In this document: one piece after another, positions 16,736-29,353 of the stretch
Numbering within the stretch: position 1 is the first letter of the stretch
Layout: each line of letters opens with the position of its first letter
Source: Gemmatimonadales bacterium
GTDB taxonomy: Bacteria; Gemmatimonadota; Gemmatimonadetes; Gemmatimonadales; GWC2-71-9
Length of the DNA stretch: 64,000 nucleotides
Assembly: GCA_041390145.1 (NCBI GenBank)
Contig: JAWKQM010000006.1
Location: 1 to 64,000 of the forward strand
Direction: 5' to 3'
Notes under the pieces: generated by a model
Told to the model about the DNA's origin: nothing
The model's input: the letters and a program-made list of their open reading frames with translations, nothing else
Databases searched by the model: none
Program-made: the position numbers and the translations under genes

Positions 16736-18105
16736 TCTGTGATCGCCCTGGCAACAGCCTCAGCCACGATCGGGTGACAGTCTTTGGGCAACGTCCTCGG
16801 ATCGAGGACGACCGTGCCGCTTTCCACCCGGGCCACGACCGGCGGGTCGCCGAGTCGGAGGGCGAGCGCCAGGGCGTCGGCGCCGCGCGGGCCTGGATCC
16901 AGCACCACCAGCGTCGTCGGCAGGGTGGCCGAGGGGAAGGAGCCACCGCCAGTCACTGACATTCCGTCGGTGAGGCGGGGAAGCGGGGAAGCGGGGAGGG
17001 CTGCCGCGATGGTGTCCGCGAGGCGCTGTGCCCGGAGTTGCAACTCATCGCTCGACAGCGTCAGCATCCGCAGGACCGGGATCTCGCGGAGCGCGAGTGC
17101 AGGGTCGCGATAGAGTTCGAGCGTCGCCTCGAGCGCGGCGAAGGTCATCTTGTCGGCCCGTGCCGCGCGCGCGAGTGGATTGGCGCGGCACCGCGACAGG
17201 AGGTCCGCCCGTCCCACCATGCACCCCGCCTGGGGGCCGCCGAGCAGCTTGTCGCCGGAGAAGATGACCAGGTCCGCCCCGTCGGCCACGGCGTCCGGCA
17301 CCCGCGGCTCGGTGCTCAATCCGAACCGGGATAGGTCGGCCAGCAATCCGCTGCCGATGTCGTGGAGCATGGGCAGCCCATGTTCCCGCGCCAGTCCGGC
17401 GAGATCCGCGGCGGCGGGCTCGTGGACGAACCCCGATTGCGAAAAATTCGACCGATGAACCTTCAAGATGGCCCCGGTGCCGGGTCCCAGCGCGCGCCGA
17501 TAGTCGTCGAGGTGGGTGCGGTTGGTGGTGCCTACTTCGACCAGTCGTGCACCGCTCCGGGCGAGGATGTCTGGAATCCGGAAAGAACCGCCGATTTCCA
17601 CCAGCTCGCCGCGGGAAATGACGACTTCCATCCCCGCCGCGACGGTGTTGAGGGCCACCACCAGGGCCGCTGCGGCGTTGTTCACCACCAGTGCATCGTC
17701 TGCGCCGGTCAGTTCGGCAAGCAGTCGGCGGCCGTGATCGGTGCGGTGGCCGCGCACCCCGGCCTCGAGGTCGAACTCCAGCGCGCTGTAACCCGAGGCG
17801 ACCGCCGTGACGGCCTCTACGGCGGCACGGGCCAGGGGCGCGCGCCCGAGGTTGGTATGCAGCACGACGCCGGTGGCATTGAGCACCGGGCGCAACGACC
17901 GGCGGCCGATGCGGTCGGCGCGCTCGGCCACGTCTGCCGCCCAGTCCTCCGGCACGTCGGACCGGCCGCGTCGAGCCACCGCCACTGCTTCACGAGCGGC
18001 CGCGACCACGACGCTGCGGGGAATGGTGTCGAGCAGGCGGCTGATCGCCGGCTCCTGCAGCAGCCGGTCCACGGACGGCAGATGGCGTCGCGGATCGTCG
18101 ATCAT
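16732..18105 (-). CDS. selA: L-seryl-tRNA(Sec) selenium transferase
   Basis: This 457-aa PLP enzyme converts Ser-tRNA(Sec) to Sec-tRNA(Sec) with selenophosphate. The N-terminal domain starts LPSVDRLLQEPAISRL, as in classic SelA. NATGVVLHTNLGRAPLA follows, and SGDKLLGGPQAG contains the PLP lysine. The ATG at 18105 overlaps the stop of the lipoprotein gene (ATGA); a longer frame from 18333 runs through that gene's C-terminus and was rejected. selB and tRNA-Sec, often adjacent to selA, are not nearby. An intact selA suggests the organism makes selenoproteins. Confidence 0.93.
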   Translation of the reverse strand: MIDDPRRHLPSVDRLLQEPAISRLLDTIPRSVVVAAAREAVAVARRGRSDVPEDWAADVAERADRIGRRSLRPVLNATGVVLHTNLGRAPLARAAVEAVTAVASGYSALEFDLEAGVRGHRTDHGRRLLAELTGADDALVVNNAAAALVVALNTVAAGMEVVISRGELVEIGGSFRIPDILARSGARLVEVGTTNRTHLDDYRRALGPGTGAILKVHRSNFSQSGFVHEPAAADLAGLAREHGLPMLHDIGSGLLADLSRFGLSTEPRVPDAVADGADLVIFSGDKLLGGPQAGCMVGRADLLSRCRANPLARAARADKMTFAALEATLELYRDPALALREIPVLRMLTLSSDELQLRAQRLADTIAAALPASPLPRLTDGMSVTGGGSFPSATLPTTLVVLDPGPRGADALALALRLGDPPVVARVESGTVVLDPRTLPKDCHPIVAEAVARAITE

Positions 18106-19372
18106 CGGCTCGGCGGTGTCGGCGGCACCGAATCGCTCTTCGGCACCGGCGGTCGGGTGGAGTCCGGCGGGGTCGGCGTCGAGTCGGCAGCGGCCCTGGC
18201 CGAATCGGACGGCGCGACGGTGGTGTCGGCCTTTGCTTCCGGCACTTCCAGCGGTCCGCGAATGTCCGCGGCCGCGCCGTTCGCGTTGCGGATAGAGTCC
18301 ACCTCGATCACGTAGGTGGAGCCGGGCTTCCATGCCTCTGCCACGCGCAACAGCAAGGCGGTATTGAGCGGCGTTCGCGCCGGCTTGGTGCTGTCCCCGA
18401 CCACCGGGAGGGGCGGCTTGGCGGCGCCCTGCTTCGGCGGGGCGGCGTTCGAGTCGGGTGGCGGCGGTGGTGGGCGATACACCGAATCGTGCTCCCCCCT
18501 CGGGAGCAGCGAGAGCACTTCGACCGCGACAGAATCGGGGAGGAGGAGCACGCGGACCGACCCCGGTGCAAACCGCTGCGTCGGGTCGAGCGGCTGCGTG
18601 AAGGTGAGCGACGCGGAGAGTGAGTCCGTCACCGCCGCCTTCGAAAGGCGTGGTCCAATCGAGTCATGCGGAAACACCCACAGCTCCGGTACCGCGGTGC
18701 TGTCCCTCGGCATCGGTGCGGAGTCCCATGCTTCGCGGCGGTCGAACCGCGCGTTCTTGTTCTGGTCGATGGCGCCGTAGACGATGTAGTCGCCGGACGG
18801 CAGCGGTCCGAAGTCGAACTTCCCCGCGCTGTCCGTGATCATCCGGTAGCGCAGGCTGTCCGGCAGCAGGAGGGCAACCACGAGCGACTGGGGCGCCGGG
18901 CGCGCCGTCGTCCAGTCCCACACCTGTCCGGTGAGGTGCAGCTCGGGGAGCGGCGCGCCGGTGGTGAAGGTGACGATCCGCGTGCTGTCGTAGCGGTTGC
19001 GCCGGAGGTCCATGACACCGGGCAGGAGCTGGACACGATAGACGGTGTTGGGTTGCCAGCCTTCCGCCGGCCGCACCGTCACGCGGCTCCGCTTCCACCG
19101 CACCTTCGGGACGCGGTCGCTCGGCGAGAGAATGACGAGCTTCTCGAGGTCGCCGGTGCCGAGACCCATGTTCGGGTTCCCGCCCTCGGAGACGGTCTCG
19201 TTGAAGAGAAACTCGACGTCTCCAGAGAAATCGGGCAGGACGGCGAGGGAGTCGGGGACGGTCGCGACCAGCCCTGGCGGAGTTCGGTCAGGCGGGCCGC
19301 CCGGCGGGGGCTCCATCTTGGCGCATGCCGCAATGGCCAGCGCCAGGATCGCTCCCGCCAGGCGACGGGCGT

Positions 19373-19376
<4 letters not shown>
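18102..19376 (-). CDS. Ig-like (SbsA-type) lipoprotein with Pro/Ser-rich tail
   Basis: This 424-aa lipoprotein has Cys18 in the lipobox AIAAC, followed by PPPGGPPDRTPP. Residues about 33-135 match the Big_5/SbsA Ig-like domain (DRTPPGLVATVPDSLAVL, VEFLFNETV). Next comes a region like transthyretin or prealbumin folds (AGKFDFGPLPSGDYIVYGAIDQNKNARFD, written here in two overlapping motifs GKFDFGPLPSGDY and AIDQNKNARFD). The C-terminus is rich in Pro, Ser, Thr and Asp. The ATG at 19376 overlaps the valS stop and the gene end overlaps the selA start. Gemmatimonadota and Bacteroidota carry similar uncharacterised lipoproteins; function is unknown. Confidence 0.8.
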
Positions 19377-22052
<2,676 letters not shown>

Positions 22053-22056
<4 letters not shown>

Positions 22057-22478
22057 GCCGACCGTCCTTCGAGGGTCAGCTCGACAGGGGCGAGGACGTC
22101 GTCCTCGCCGTGCACGAGGATGCTGTTGATGATGTCGACGAGACCGGGGGTCTGGGCGGCGATCCGGACGGCCTGCGCCCGCGTCCGGCGGTCGGGCACC
22201 CAGCCGGTCAGCTCGACGGTCCCGCGCGTGACGGGGGCAGCGTGCAGCCCATGCTCAGCGAGCGTGGGGTCGGCCTGCAGGGCGGACTGGACCGCTGCGG
22301 CGAGGGCCACACTGGACACCCGGCCAGGCGCGCGGAACGCCCGGACCTCGTCGCTGATCCGGCCCCGCGTCACACGACCCAGCCAGCCGGCGGCCCAGAG
22401 CCCGCCAACCAGTCCCGCCCCGAATCCGACCATCGGCCAGCCCAGCGTTTCCGCCGTGCTCAGACGCTCCCGCTTCAC
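22053..22478 (-). CDS. BON domain membrane-anchored protein
   Basis: This 141-aa protein has a hydrophobic segment at about residues 14-33 (VGFGAGLVGGLWAAGWLG) and a BON domain at about 55-125. The domain shows LAAAVQSALQADPTL, VTRGTVELTGWVPD and RAQAVRIAAQTPGLVDI motifs. BON domains bind phospholipid or lie in envelope-stress proteins such as OsmY. The gene is first in the operon that includes valS, with a 4-bp overlap. It is divergently arranged with thrS. The partner and exact role are unknown. Confidence 0.85.
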
Positions 22479-22577
22479 GCGCGTGCTCCTTGTGCAAATA
22501 TTGGCTAAGACGCGTTAAGTTAACATGTTCGCGGGTGATCTCGCAGGTATCGTTTCCCCTCATTCCCGGGGTGTCTC

Positions 22578-22730
22578 ATGGCCGACGAACGCTCCAGGAT
22601 TCCCGGTGGCGAACTGGGCCGCTGGCTCTTCGTTGTGGTCCTCCTGCTCGTCGGGATTGCCCTCTATTTCCGCTATGCTCCCCACGCTGACCCGATCGTG
22701 ACGCCGACCATGCAGGACACCACACCATGA
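22578..22730 (+). CDS. Tiny single-pass membrane protein coupled to thrS
   Basis: A 50-aa open frame starts with ATG at 22578 and ends with TGA at 22728-22730, overlapping the thrS ATG by 4 bp. It encodes a charged N-terminus, one transmembrane helix (about residues 16-32, LFVVVLLLVGIALYF) and a short polar tail. The 4-bp overlap with thrS matches the genome's usual operon style and supports real translation. It may be a small membrane protein or a leader controlling thrS expression. It shows no threonine-rich attenuator pattern. Confidence 0.6.
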   Translation: MADERSRIPGGELGRWLFVVVLLLVGIALYFRYAPHADPIVTPTMQDTTP

Positions 22731-24658
22731 CGCAGATCCGCCTGACCCTGCCCGACAACTCCGTGCGCGAAGTGCCCGCGGGCACCACGAGCCGTGAGGT
22801 AGCGCAGATGATTGGCCCGGGGCTGGCCAAGGCCGCGCTGGCCGCGCGCGTCGACGGCGTCATCTGGGATCTCGACCGCCCCATCGACCGGGACGCCGCC
22901 TTTGCCGTCCTGACCGACCGCGATGCCGCTTCGCTTGAAATGCTGCGGCACAGCACGGCCCACATCATGGCCACCGCCGTGCGTGAACTCTTTCCCGGCG
23001 CCGGCATCGGGTTCGGCCCGCCGATCGAGGACGGCTTCTACTACGACTTCGACGTGCCCCGCCCGTTTACACCCGAGGACCTCGCCGCCATCGAGCAGAA
23101 GATGGCCGAGGTGGTGGAGCGGGACTATCCCTTCCGCCGCGAGGTGGTGGATCGAGCCGAGGCCAACCGGCGCTTTGCCGACGATCCGCTCAAGCTTGAG
23201 CGGATCAGCGAACTCGGCGACGACGAGGTCATCACGGTCTACACCGACGGGCCGTTCCAGGACCTCTGTCGCGGGCCGCATATCCCATCCACCGGCCGGC
23301 TGAAGCATTTCAAGCTCCTGCACGGGGCCGGCGCCTACTGGCGCGGCGATGAGCGTCGCCAGATGCTGCAGCGGATCTACGGGACCGCCTGGTTCAAGAA
23401 GGAAGACCTTGCCGCCTACCTGCACCGGCTGGAGGAGGCGCGCAAGCGCGATCACCGCCGGCTCGGCAAGGAACTCGATCTCTTCCTGTTTCACCCCTCG
23501 TCGCCGGGGTCTGCCTTCTGGACCGACCGGGGGACGACGATCTACCGCGAGGTCAACGATTACATCCGGGAGTTGCAGCAGGCCGCCGACTACCAGGAGA
23601 TCAAGACCCCGATCCTGTACAACAAGATTCTCTGGGAGCGCTCGGGTCACTGGGGCAAGTATCGCGAGAACATGTTCATGGTCCTCGACAACGAGTCGGG
23701 GGAGCACGACTACTCCATGAAGCCGATGAACTGCCCCAGCCACCACCTGCTCTACGGGCTGCGCAAGCATTCCTACCGCGAACTGCCGGTCCGCTATGCC
23801 ACCTTCGACGTGCTGCACCGGAACGAGCTGACCGGCGCACTCTCCGGGTTGACGCGCGTCCGCCAGTTCCAGCAGGACGACTGCCACATCTACCTCCGGC
23901 CCGACCAGGTGCCGGCGGAGGTCCGGGCGCTCACGAAGATGATCCTCGAGGTGTATGCCACCTTCGGGCTCACGGCGACCCTCAAGTTTGCCACCCGGCC
24001 TGAACAGCGGATCGGCGACGACGCGATGTGGGACCGCGCGGAGGCCGACCTGCGCGCGGCGCTCGAGGCGACCGGCCTGCCATACGAGCTCAAGGAAGGG
24101 GACGGCGCCTTCTACGGGCCCAAGATCGACTTCGACGTGTCGGACTCGATCGGCCGGAAGTGGCAGCTGGGCACGATCCAGCTCGACTACGCCGCGCCCG
24201 AACGGTTTGATCTCGGCTACGTCGGCGAGGACAACGCCGAGCACCGCCCGGTGGTCATCCATCGCGCCATGTGCGGCTCGTTCGAGCGGTTCATCGCGAT
24301 TCTCATCGAGCACTTTGCCGGGGCGTTCCCGCTCTGGCTTTCACCCGAGCAGGTCCGGGTGCTCCCGATCTCCGATGAGCAGGCCGACGCGGCGGCGAAG
24401 GTCGTGGCTCGCCTCCGGGCAGCGGGCGTGCGTGCCACGCTTGGCGCCGGCAACTCCACCCTGAACTACCGGATCCGCGAAGGCGAGGTCGGCAAGGTGC
24501 CCTACATGGCGGTGGTCGGGCAGCGCGAGGCCGAGGCGGACACGGTGGCCATCCGGGTGCGCGGGGCGGGGAATAAGCAGGAAGTGATTCCGGTGGAGGA
24601 GTTCGTGGCGCGGGTCACCGAGGAGATTCGGTCCCGGGCCCTCGGCACCGTGATCTAG
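22727..24658 (+). CDS. thrS: Threonine-tRNA ligase
   Basis: This 643-aa class II synthetase has the normal family layout. A TGS domain comes first (MTQIRLTLPDNSVREVPAGT), then the editing domain with the HSTAHIMATAVRELFPGA motif, then the catalytic core (motif 2 region with MKPMNCPSHHLL, which holds the zinc-binding Cys, and TGALSGLTRVRQFQQDD). The C-terminal anticodon-binding domain includes RVLPISDEQADAA. It is preceded by an overlapping tiny membrane-protein gene and followed by a 72-base gap before the thiolase gene. Confidence 0.97.
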   Translation: MTQIRLTLPDNSVREVPAGTTSREVAQMIGPGLAKAALAARVDGVIWDLDRPIDRDAAFAVLTDRDAASLEMLRHSTAHIMATAVRELFPGAGIGFGPPIEDGFYYDFDVPRPFTPEDLAAIEQKMAEVVERDYPFRREVVDRAEANRRFADDPLKLERISELGDDEVITVYTDGPFQDLCRGPHIPSTGRLKHFKLLHGAGAYWRGDERRQMLQRIYGTAWFKKEDLAAYLHRLEEARKRDHRRLGKELDLFLFHPSSPGSAFWTDRGTTIYREVNDYIRELQQAADYQEIKTPILYNKILWERSGHWGKYRENMFMVLDNESGEHDYSMKPMNCPSHHLLYGLRKHSYRELPVRYATFDVLHRNELTGALSGLTRVRQFQQDDCHIYLRPDQVPAEVRALTKMILEVYATFGLTATLKFATRPEQRIGDDAMWDRAEADLRAALEATGLPYELKEGDGAFYGPKIDFDVSDSIGRKWQLGTIQLDYAAPERFDLGYVGEDNAEHRPVVIHRAMCGSFERFIAILIEHFAGAFPLWLSPEQVRVLPISDEQADAAAKVVARLRAAGVRATLGAGNSTLNYRIREGEVGKVPYMAVVGQREAEADTVAIRVRGAGNKQEVIPVEEFVARVTEEIRSRALGTVI

Positions 24659-24730
24659 GTCGTCACCTCGCGAAGGTCCTTTTCGGCGAGTATCTTTGGG
24701 CAGTCGATTACCTCAACGGATGGATGAATC

Positions 24731-25918
24731 GTGAGCGACTCCACAACCCCCGTGCTTGTCTCCGCCGTTCGCACTCCTATTGGCCGCTATCTCGGTGGCC
24801 TGTCGTCCATGTCGGCCCCGCAGCTTGGGGCCGTCGTCATTCGTGACGCCCTCAAGCGAGCCGGTGTCGATCCTGCCGCCGTGGACGAGGTCATCATGGG
24901 CCACGTCCTGCAGGGCGGTGCCGGCCAGGCCACCGCCCGGCAGGCGATGATCCACGCCGGCGTTCCTGGCGTGGTGCCCGCGCTGACCATCAACAAGGTC
25001 TGCGGATCGGGGCTCAAGGCCGTCATGCTCGCCGCGCAGGCCATCAAGGCTGGCGATGCCCAGTGCATCGTGGCGGGGGGCCAGGAGGCGATGTCCGCCT
25101 CGCCGCACTATGTGTACGGCATGCGGACCGGGATCAAGGCCGGCAACCAGACCATGGTTGACGGGATGATCCACGACGGGCTCTGGGACAGCTTCGGCGA
25201 CAATCACATGGGAGTCTACGCGGAGTACACCGCCACCAAGGCCGGCATTTCGCGCGAAGACCAGGACAAGTTCGCGTACGAGAGTCACCAGAAGGCGGTC
25301 GCCGCCATCGAGGCAGGGGAGTTCAAGGCCGAGATCGTGCCGGTCGAGGTCCCGGGCCGGAAGGGCCCGACCATCGTCGACACCGACGAGTCGCCGCGCA
25401 AGGACACCAATCTCGAGGCGCTGGCCAAGCTCAAGCCGGTCTTCCAGAAGGACGGCAGCGTCACCGCGGGCAACGCCCCCGGGCTGAACGACGGGGCCAG
25501 CGCGCTCGTGGTCACTTCCCTCGCCTTTGCCAAGGCGAACGGGCTGAAACCGCTCGCGCGGGTGACCGGGTACGCTACCGGCGGCGGCGAGCCCAAGGAT
25601 CTCTTCTTTGCCCCGATCCTCGCCGTGCAGAATCTGATGAAGAAGACCGGCGCCACCATCGGCAACTACGACCTGATCGAAGCGAATGAGGCCTTCGCCG
25701 TGCAGGCGCTGGCCGATGGCCGCGCCCTCGGCTGGGACTGGACCCGGGTGAACGTCCGGGGCGGTGCCGTGGCCCTGGGCCACCCGATCGGTGCGTCGGG
25801 TGCCCGTGTGCTTACCACCCTGCTCTACGCCATGAAGGACCGCGGCGTCGGGACAGGCCTCGCAACCCTTTGCCTCGGCGGTGGCAACGCCGTGGCGCTC
25901 AGCGTGGAGGCAATGTGA
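24731..25918 (+). CDS. Acetyl-CoA C-acetyltransferase (thiolase)
   Basis: This 395-aa thiolase condenses two acetyl-CoA to acetoacetyl-CoA or cleaves it in beta-oxidation. The nucleophile is Cys91 in [11 protein letters not shown], the His lies in [13 protein letters not shown], and the second Cys is in [24 protein letters not shown] matches the family. It starts with GTG and ends overlapping bioY (GTGA). Together with the 3-hydroxybutyryl-CoA dehydrogenase 1.4 kb downstream it suggests C4 acyl-CoA metabolism, such as butyrate or PHB-type routes or fatty acid degradation. Confidence 0.95.
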   Translation: MSDSTTPVLVSAVRTPIGRYLGGLSSMSAPQLGAVVIRDALKRAGVDPAAVDEVIMGHVLQGGAGQATARQAMIHAGVPGVVPALTINKVCGSGLKAVMLAAQAIKAGDAQCIVAGGQEAMSASPHYVYGMRTGIKAGNQTMVDGMIHDGLWDSFGDNHMGVYAEYTATKAGISREDQDKFAYESHQKAVAAIEAGEFKAEIVPVEVPGRKGPTIVDTDESPRKDTNLEALAKLKPVFQKDGSVTAGNAPGLNDGASALVVTSLAFAKANGLKPLARVTGYATGGGEPKDLFFAPILAVQNLMKKTGATIGNYDLIEANEAFAVQALADGRALGWDWTRVNVRGGAVALGHPIGASGARVLTTLLYAMKDRGVGTGLATLCLGGGNAVALSVEAM

Positions 25919-26484
25919 TCAGCAAGACCCAGACGCCGACCCTGGCGGCCGCACCCGTGTCGTCCACCGGGCGCCGCGTCGTCGCCATCGCGATCGGCGC
26001 CCTCGTCGTGGCGGTGGCCGCGCAGGTGCGGATCCCGCTGCCCGTCACGCCCGTGCCCGTCACCCTGCAGGACCTCGCGGTGCTGACGGTGGGCGGACTG
26101 CTCGGTCCCGCCGCCGGTGTCGCGGCGCTCATTACCTACCTCGGCCTCGGCATCGCCGGATTGCCGGTCTTCTCCGGCGGCGCGTCGGGCATCGCCTGGC
26201 TGCTCGGCCCGACCGGCGGATACCTGCTCGCCTTCCCGGTGGCGGCGCTGGTCATCGGGACCCTTGCCAGGCGCGGAGGCTTTGGTCGCGCCCTGCTGGG
26301 GGCGTTCCTCGGCATGCTGATCATTCACGCGGGCGGCGTCGCGCAGTTGGCCATCCTGACCGGTGACCCCGCCGCGGCGTTCCAGCTCGGTTCGCTGCCG
26401 TTCCTGCCGATGGGCCTCATCAAAGTGGTGCTGGCCGCGGCACTGGTCTCCAGGATGTCGCCGAAGCTGGCCAAGCTGCTTTGA
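25915..26484 (+). CDS. bioY: Biotin transporter BioY (ECF S component)
   Basis: This 189-aa integral membrane protein is the substrate-binding S component of an ECF biotin importer. It has about six hydrophobic segments and the BioY signatures VRIPLPVTPVPVTLQDLAVL and GGPTGGYL-like LGPTGGYLLAFPVAA. The GTG at 25915 overlaps the thiolase stop, so it was chosen over the longer frame from 25870. No EcfA/EcfT genes are adjacent, which is common for BioY. Its placement among acyl-CoA genes fits the need for biotin by acyl-CoA carboxylases. Confidence 0.92.
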   Translation: MISKTQTPTLAAAPVSSTGRRVVAIAIGALVVAVAAQVRIPLPVTPVPVTLQDLAVLTVGGLLGPAAGVAALITYLGLGIAGLPVFSGGASGIAWLLGPTGGYLLAFPVAALVIGTLARRGGFGRALLGAFLGMLIIHAGGVAQLAILTGDPAAAFQLGSLPFLPMGLIKVVLAAALVSRMSPKLAKLL

Positions 26485-27368
26485 GCCGCCGCGACATCGG
26501 CCGCGGCTGGAAGGGCCTGCTCAAGGCGATCGGCTGGTCGGTCGCCTTTGGCGTTGAAGGGTTCGTCATTGGTCTTGCGGCGGCGGTCGGCATCGGCGCC
26601 CTCTTCACCGGCTCGATCGAGCCCGATTGGTTCCTCGCGCCGGGACTCGCGCAGGCGATGGCCCAGGGAGCGGGGCTGATCATCGGGTTTGGGATCGCCA
26701 CCTTCCACATCGGACGACAGCTCCTCGGACGATCGTGGGAAGAGTTGCGATGGAAGGCCCAGGCCACGCGCGCCGGCTGGTTTGGGCGGGGCATGGTGGT
26801 GGGGCTGGTGGCCGCCGCCCTGGCCATGGTGATGGGGCTGGTGGTGGCCGGGGCGGGGTGGACGACCGGTGACGGGACCGTCATCGAGTGGCTTCGCTCC
26901 GCGGCGCTGACAGGCGCGGCGCTGAGCCTGCCGGCCTTGAGCGAGGAGATCGTGTTCCGCGGCGTGCCCCTTGTGCTCCTGGCAGGGGTGATCGGTCGGT
27001 GGCCGGCGGTGGTGGCCACCTCGATCCTGTTCGGGCTTTCGCACCTGGGGAATCCGGACGTGACACCGCTGGGGCTCGCCAACATCAGCCTCGCGGGCAT
27101 GCTGCTCGGCGCGGTGTTCTTCAGCCCCGGCGGCATCTGGGCGGCGTGGGGTGCCCATCTCGGGTGGAACCTGTCGCTGGCGGCGCTCGGCGCCCCGGTG
27201 AGCGGGCTGCCCCTCGCGATTCCGCTGCTGGAGTATCATCCCGGCGGCCCCGCCTGGGTCAGCGGCGGCGCCTTCGGACCGGAGGGCGGGATCCTGGCCT
27301 CGGTGGCCATGATCGGCGCCATCATTCTCGTGTCACGCTGGACACCGAAGGGGGAGGGGGAGGTATGA
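26481..27368 (+). CDS. CPBP family intramembrane metalloprotease-like protein
   Basis: This 295-aa protein has about eight hydrophobic segments and the CPBP/Abi signature: motif 1 SEEIVFRG (paired glutamates and Arg), motif 2 FGLSHLGN (His), and motif 3 [10 protein letters not shown] (His). The family includes CAAX-prenyl protease-like enzymes in bacteria that process peptides or confer immunity. A TTG start at 26481 overlaps the bioY stop (TTGA), and the end overlaps the dehydrogenase ATG. The substrate is unknown and the metabolic context gives no direct hint. Confidence 0.88.
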   Translation: MSRRDIGRGWKGLLKAIGWSVAFGVEGFVIGLAAAVGIGALFTGSIEPDWFLAPGLAQAMAQGAGLIIGFGIATFHIGRQLLGRSWEELRWKAQATRAGWFGRGMVVGLVAAALAMVMGLVVAGAGWTTGDGTVIEWLRSAALTGAALSLPALSEEIVFRGVPLVLLAGVIGRWPAVVATSILFGLSHLGNPDVTPLGLANISLAGMLLGAVFFSPGGIWAAWGAHLGWNLSLAALGAPVSGLPLAIPLLEYHPGGPAWVSGGAFGPEGGILASVAMIGAIILVSRWTPKGEGEV

Positions 27369-28213
27369 AGCGAGCAGCTGTCGTGGGCGCCGGGACCATG
27401 GGTAACGGCATCGCCCACGTCTTTTCCCAGCACGGCTGGGAGGTGGCACTCATCGATGTCGCCCAGCCGGCCCTGGACAAGGGCTTGGCCACCATCCGGG
27501 GCAATCTTGACCGCCAGGTCAAGAAGGGGACGCTCACCGCGTCCCATGCCGACGAGGTGATGGGCCGCATCCGCGGGCACCTCACGCTGGAGGCGGCCGC
27601 GTCCGCCGACGTGGTCGTCGAGGCGGCGTCCGAACGCCCTGACGTCAAGTTCGCGCTGTTCGCCGAACTCGACCGGGTTGCGAAGCCCGAAGCCATTCTC
27701 GCCACCAATACCAGCTCGATCTCCATTACCGAGATCGCGGCGCGGACGAAGCGGCCCGGCCAGGTCATCGGCATGCACTTCATGAACCCGGTGCCGGTCA
27801 TGCAGCTGGTGGAGGTCATTCGCGGTCACGCGACCACCGATGCCACGGCCGAATGGACGATGGAAACCTCACGGTCGCTTGGCAAGACGCCGGTCGAGGT
27901 GAACGACTATCCGGGCTTCGTGTCCAACCGCGTCCTGATGCCGATGATCAACGAGGCGATCTTCTGCGTGATGGAGGGGGTGGCCACGCCAGAGTCGATC
28001 GACACCGTGATGAAGCTCGGCATGGCTCACCCGATGGGACCGCTCGCCCTGGCCGACTTCATCGGACTCGACGTCTGCCTCGCCATTTTGGAAGTGCTGC
28101 ATCGAGGCCTCGGAGACGACAAGTACCGGCCCTGTCCACTGCTTCGCCGCATGGTCGCGGCGGGGTACCTCGGCCGGAAGAGCGGCCGCGGCTTTTACGA
28201 GTACACCAAGTGA
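27365..28213 (+). CDS. 3-hydroxybutyryl-CoA dehydrogenase
   Basis: This 282-aa NAD(P)-dependent enzyme interconverts acetoacetyl-CoA and 3-hydroxybutyryl-CoA. The Rossmann motif [11 protein letters not shown] is at residues 8-18. The family signatures [28 protein letters not shown] with the catalytic His, and the C-terminal [18 protein letters not shown] and [11 protein letters not shown] are present. The ATG at 27365 overlaps the CPBP gene stop; the longer frame from 26888 lies across that gene and was discarded. It shares the operon with the thiolase. Confidence 0.95.
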   Translation: MKRAAVVGAGTMGNGIAHVFSQHGWEVALIDVAQPALDKGLATIRGNLDRQVKKGTLTASHADEVMGRIRGHLTLEAAASADVVVEAASERPDVKFALFAELDRVAKPEAILATNTSSISITEIAARTKRPGQVIGMHFMNPVPVMQLVEVIRGHATTDATAEWTMETSRSLGKTPVEVNDYPGFVSNRVLMPMINEAIFCVMEGVATPESIDTVMKLGMAHPMGPLALADFIGLDVCLAILEVLHRGLGDDKYRPCPLLRRMVAAGYLGRKSGRGFYEYTK

Positions 28214-28223
28214 CGCTGTCGAC

Positions 28224-28249
28224 GACCGGCCGGATGTTCCGGACCGGTC
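28224..28249. terminator. Intergenic hairpin after the thiolase operon
   Basis: GACCGGCCGGA pairs with TCCGG-A-CCGGTC around a TGT loop, giving an 11-bp stem with one bulged A. It lies between the 3-hydroxybutyryl-CoA dehydrogenase stop and leucine dehydrogenase. No T run follows, so it may be a processing or weak termination element. Confidence 0.4.
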
Positions 28250-28280
28250 CCTCAACCGCCATTTCCCAGTGAGCGCCGCC

Positions 28281-29342
28281 ATGGATCTGTTCAAGGACAT
28301 CGCCGGATACGGCCACGAGCAGGTGGTCTTCTGTCACGAACCCGCCTGCGGCTATTTCGGCATCATCGCCATCCACGACACCACCCTCGGCCCCGCCCTC
28401 GGCGGCACCCGGTTCTGGCAATACGACTCCACCGACGCCGCGATCACCGACGCCCTCCGGCTCGCCCGCGGCATGACCTACAAGGCGGCGGTGGCCGGGC
28501 TCAGCCTCGGCGGCGGCAAGTCGGTCATCATCGGCGACAACAAGCGCACCGACCGGGAGGCGATATTCCGCGCCCACGGCCGCTTCGTCGAATCGCTCGG
28601 CGGCAGGTACATCACGGCTGAGGACGTCGGCACCAGTCCGGCCGACATGGAGTTTGTCCATTACGAGACCAACCACGTGGCGGGACTCACGGGCCTCTCG
28701 GGCGATCCGTCGCCGGTCACGGCGCACGGGGTGTACGTCGGGATCAAGGCGACCGCCAAGGCGAAGTGGGGAAGCGACTCGCTGACCGGCAAGACCGTCC
28801 TCGTCCAGGGGTGCGGGCACGTCGGGCAGTATCTCTGCACCTACCTGCAGGCCGAGGGCGTGAAGCTGATCGTGTCGGACGTCGACGAGGTCAAGGTGAA
28901 GCGCGTGGTCGAGCTCACGGGAGCGACTGCGGTGGCGCCGGACAAGATCTACGACCAGGCGGCCGACGTCTACGCGCCCTGCGCGCTGGGCGCCACGATC
29001 AATGACGACACCCTCAAGCGGTTGAAGGTCGGCATCGTGGCCGGCGGCGCCAACAACCAGCTGGCCGAGGAGCGCCACGGCGACGCCCTGGACGCCAAGG
29101 GGATCCTCTACGCGCCCGACTTCGTGATCAACGGCGGCGGCCTGATCAATGTCTACGGCGAGATCCACGGGTGGACGGCCGAGCGCTCCAAGAAGAAGGC
29201 GGGGGAGATCTACGACACCCTGCTGCGGATCTACGACCTCGCCGCCGCGGAGAAGATCCCGTCGTACCTCGCCGCCGACCGCCTCGCCGAGGGGCGGCTC
29301 CAGCAGGTCGGCGGGATGCGGCCGATGTGGATGCCGGTATAG
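28281..29342 (+). CDS. Leucine (branched-chain amino acid) dehydrogenase
   Basis: This 353-aa Glu/Leu/Phe/Val dehydrogenase oxidatively deaminates branched-chain amino acids with NAD. The ATG at 28281 gives MDLFKDIAGYGHEQVVFC, the usual family N-terminus; an in-frame GTG at 28269 is possible. Motifs include GPALGGTRFW, AVAGLSLGGGKSVI with the catalytic Lys region, YITAEDVGTSPADM, and the NAD-binding GCGHVGQYL. Leucine breakdown would feed the acyl-CoA enzymes encoded just upstream, although the intergenic hairpin suggests a separate transcript. Confidence 0.93.
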   Translation: MDLFKDIAGYGHEQVVFCHEPACGYFGIIAIHDTTLGPALGGTRFWQYDSTDAAITDALRLARGMTYKAAVAGLSLGGGKSVIIGDNKRTDREAIFRAHGRFVESLGGRYITAEDVGTSPADMEFVHYETNHVAGLTGLSGDPSPVTAHGVYVGIKATAKAKWGSDSLTGKTVLVQGCGHVGQYLCTYLQAEGVKLIVSDVDEVKVKRVVELTGATAVAPDKIYDQAADVYAPCALGATINDDTLKRLKVGIVAGGANNQLAEERHGDALDAKGILYAPDFVINGGGLINVYGEIHGWTAERSKKKAGEIYDTLLRIYDLAAAEKIPSYLAADRLAEGRLQQVGGMRPMWMPV

Positions 29343-29353
29343 GCGGGGCCGCG

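Noticed and set aside
24659..24730. Terminator after thrS
   Set aside because: A weak CTCGC/GCGAG stem exists, but it has a large loop and no T run.
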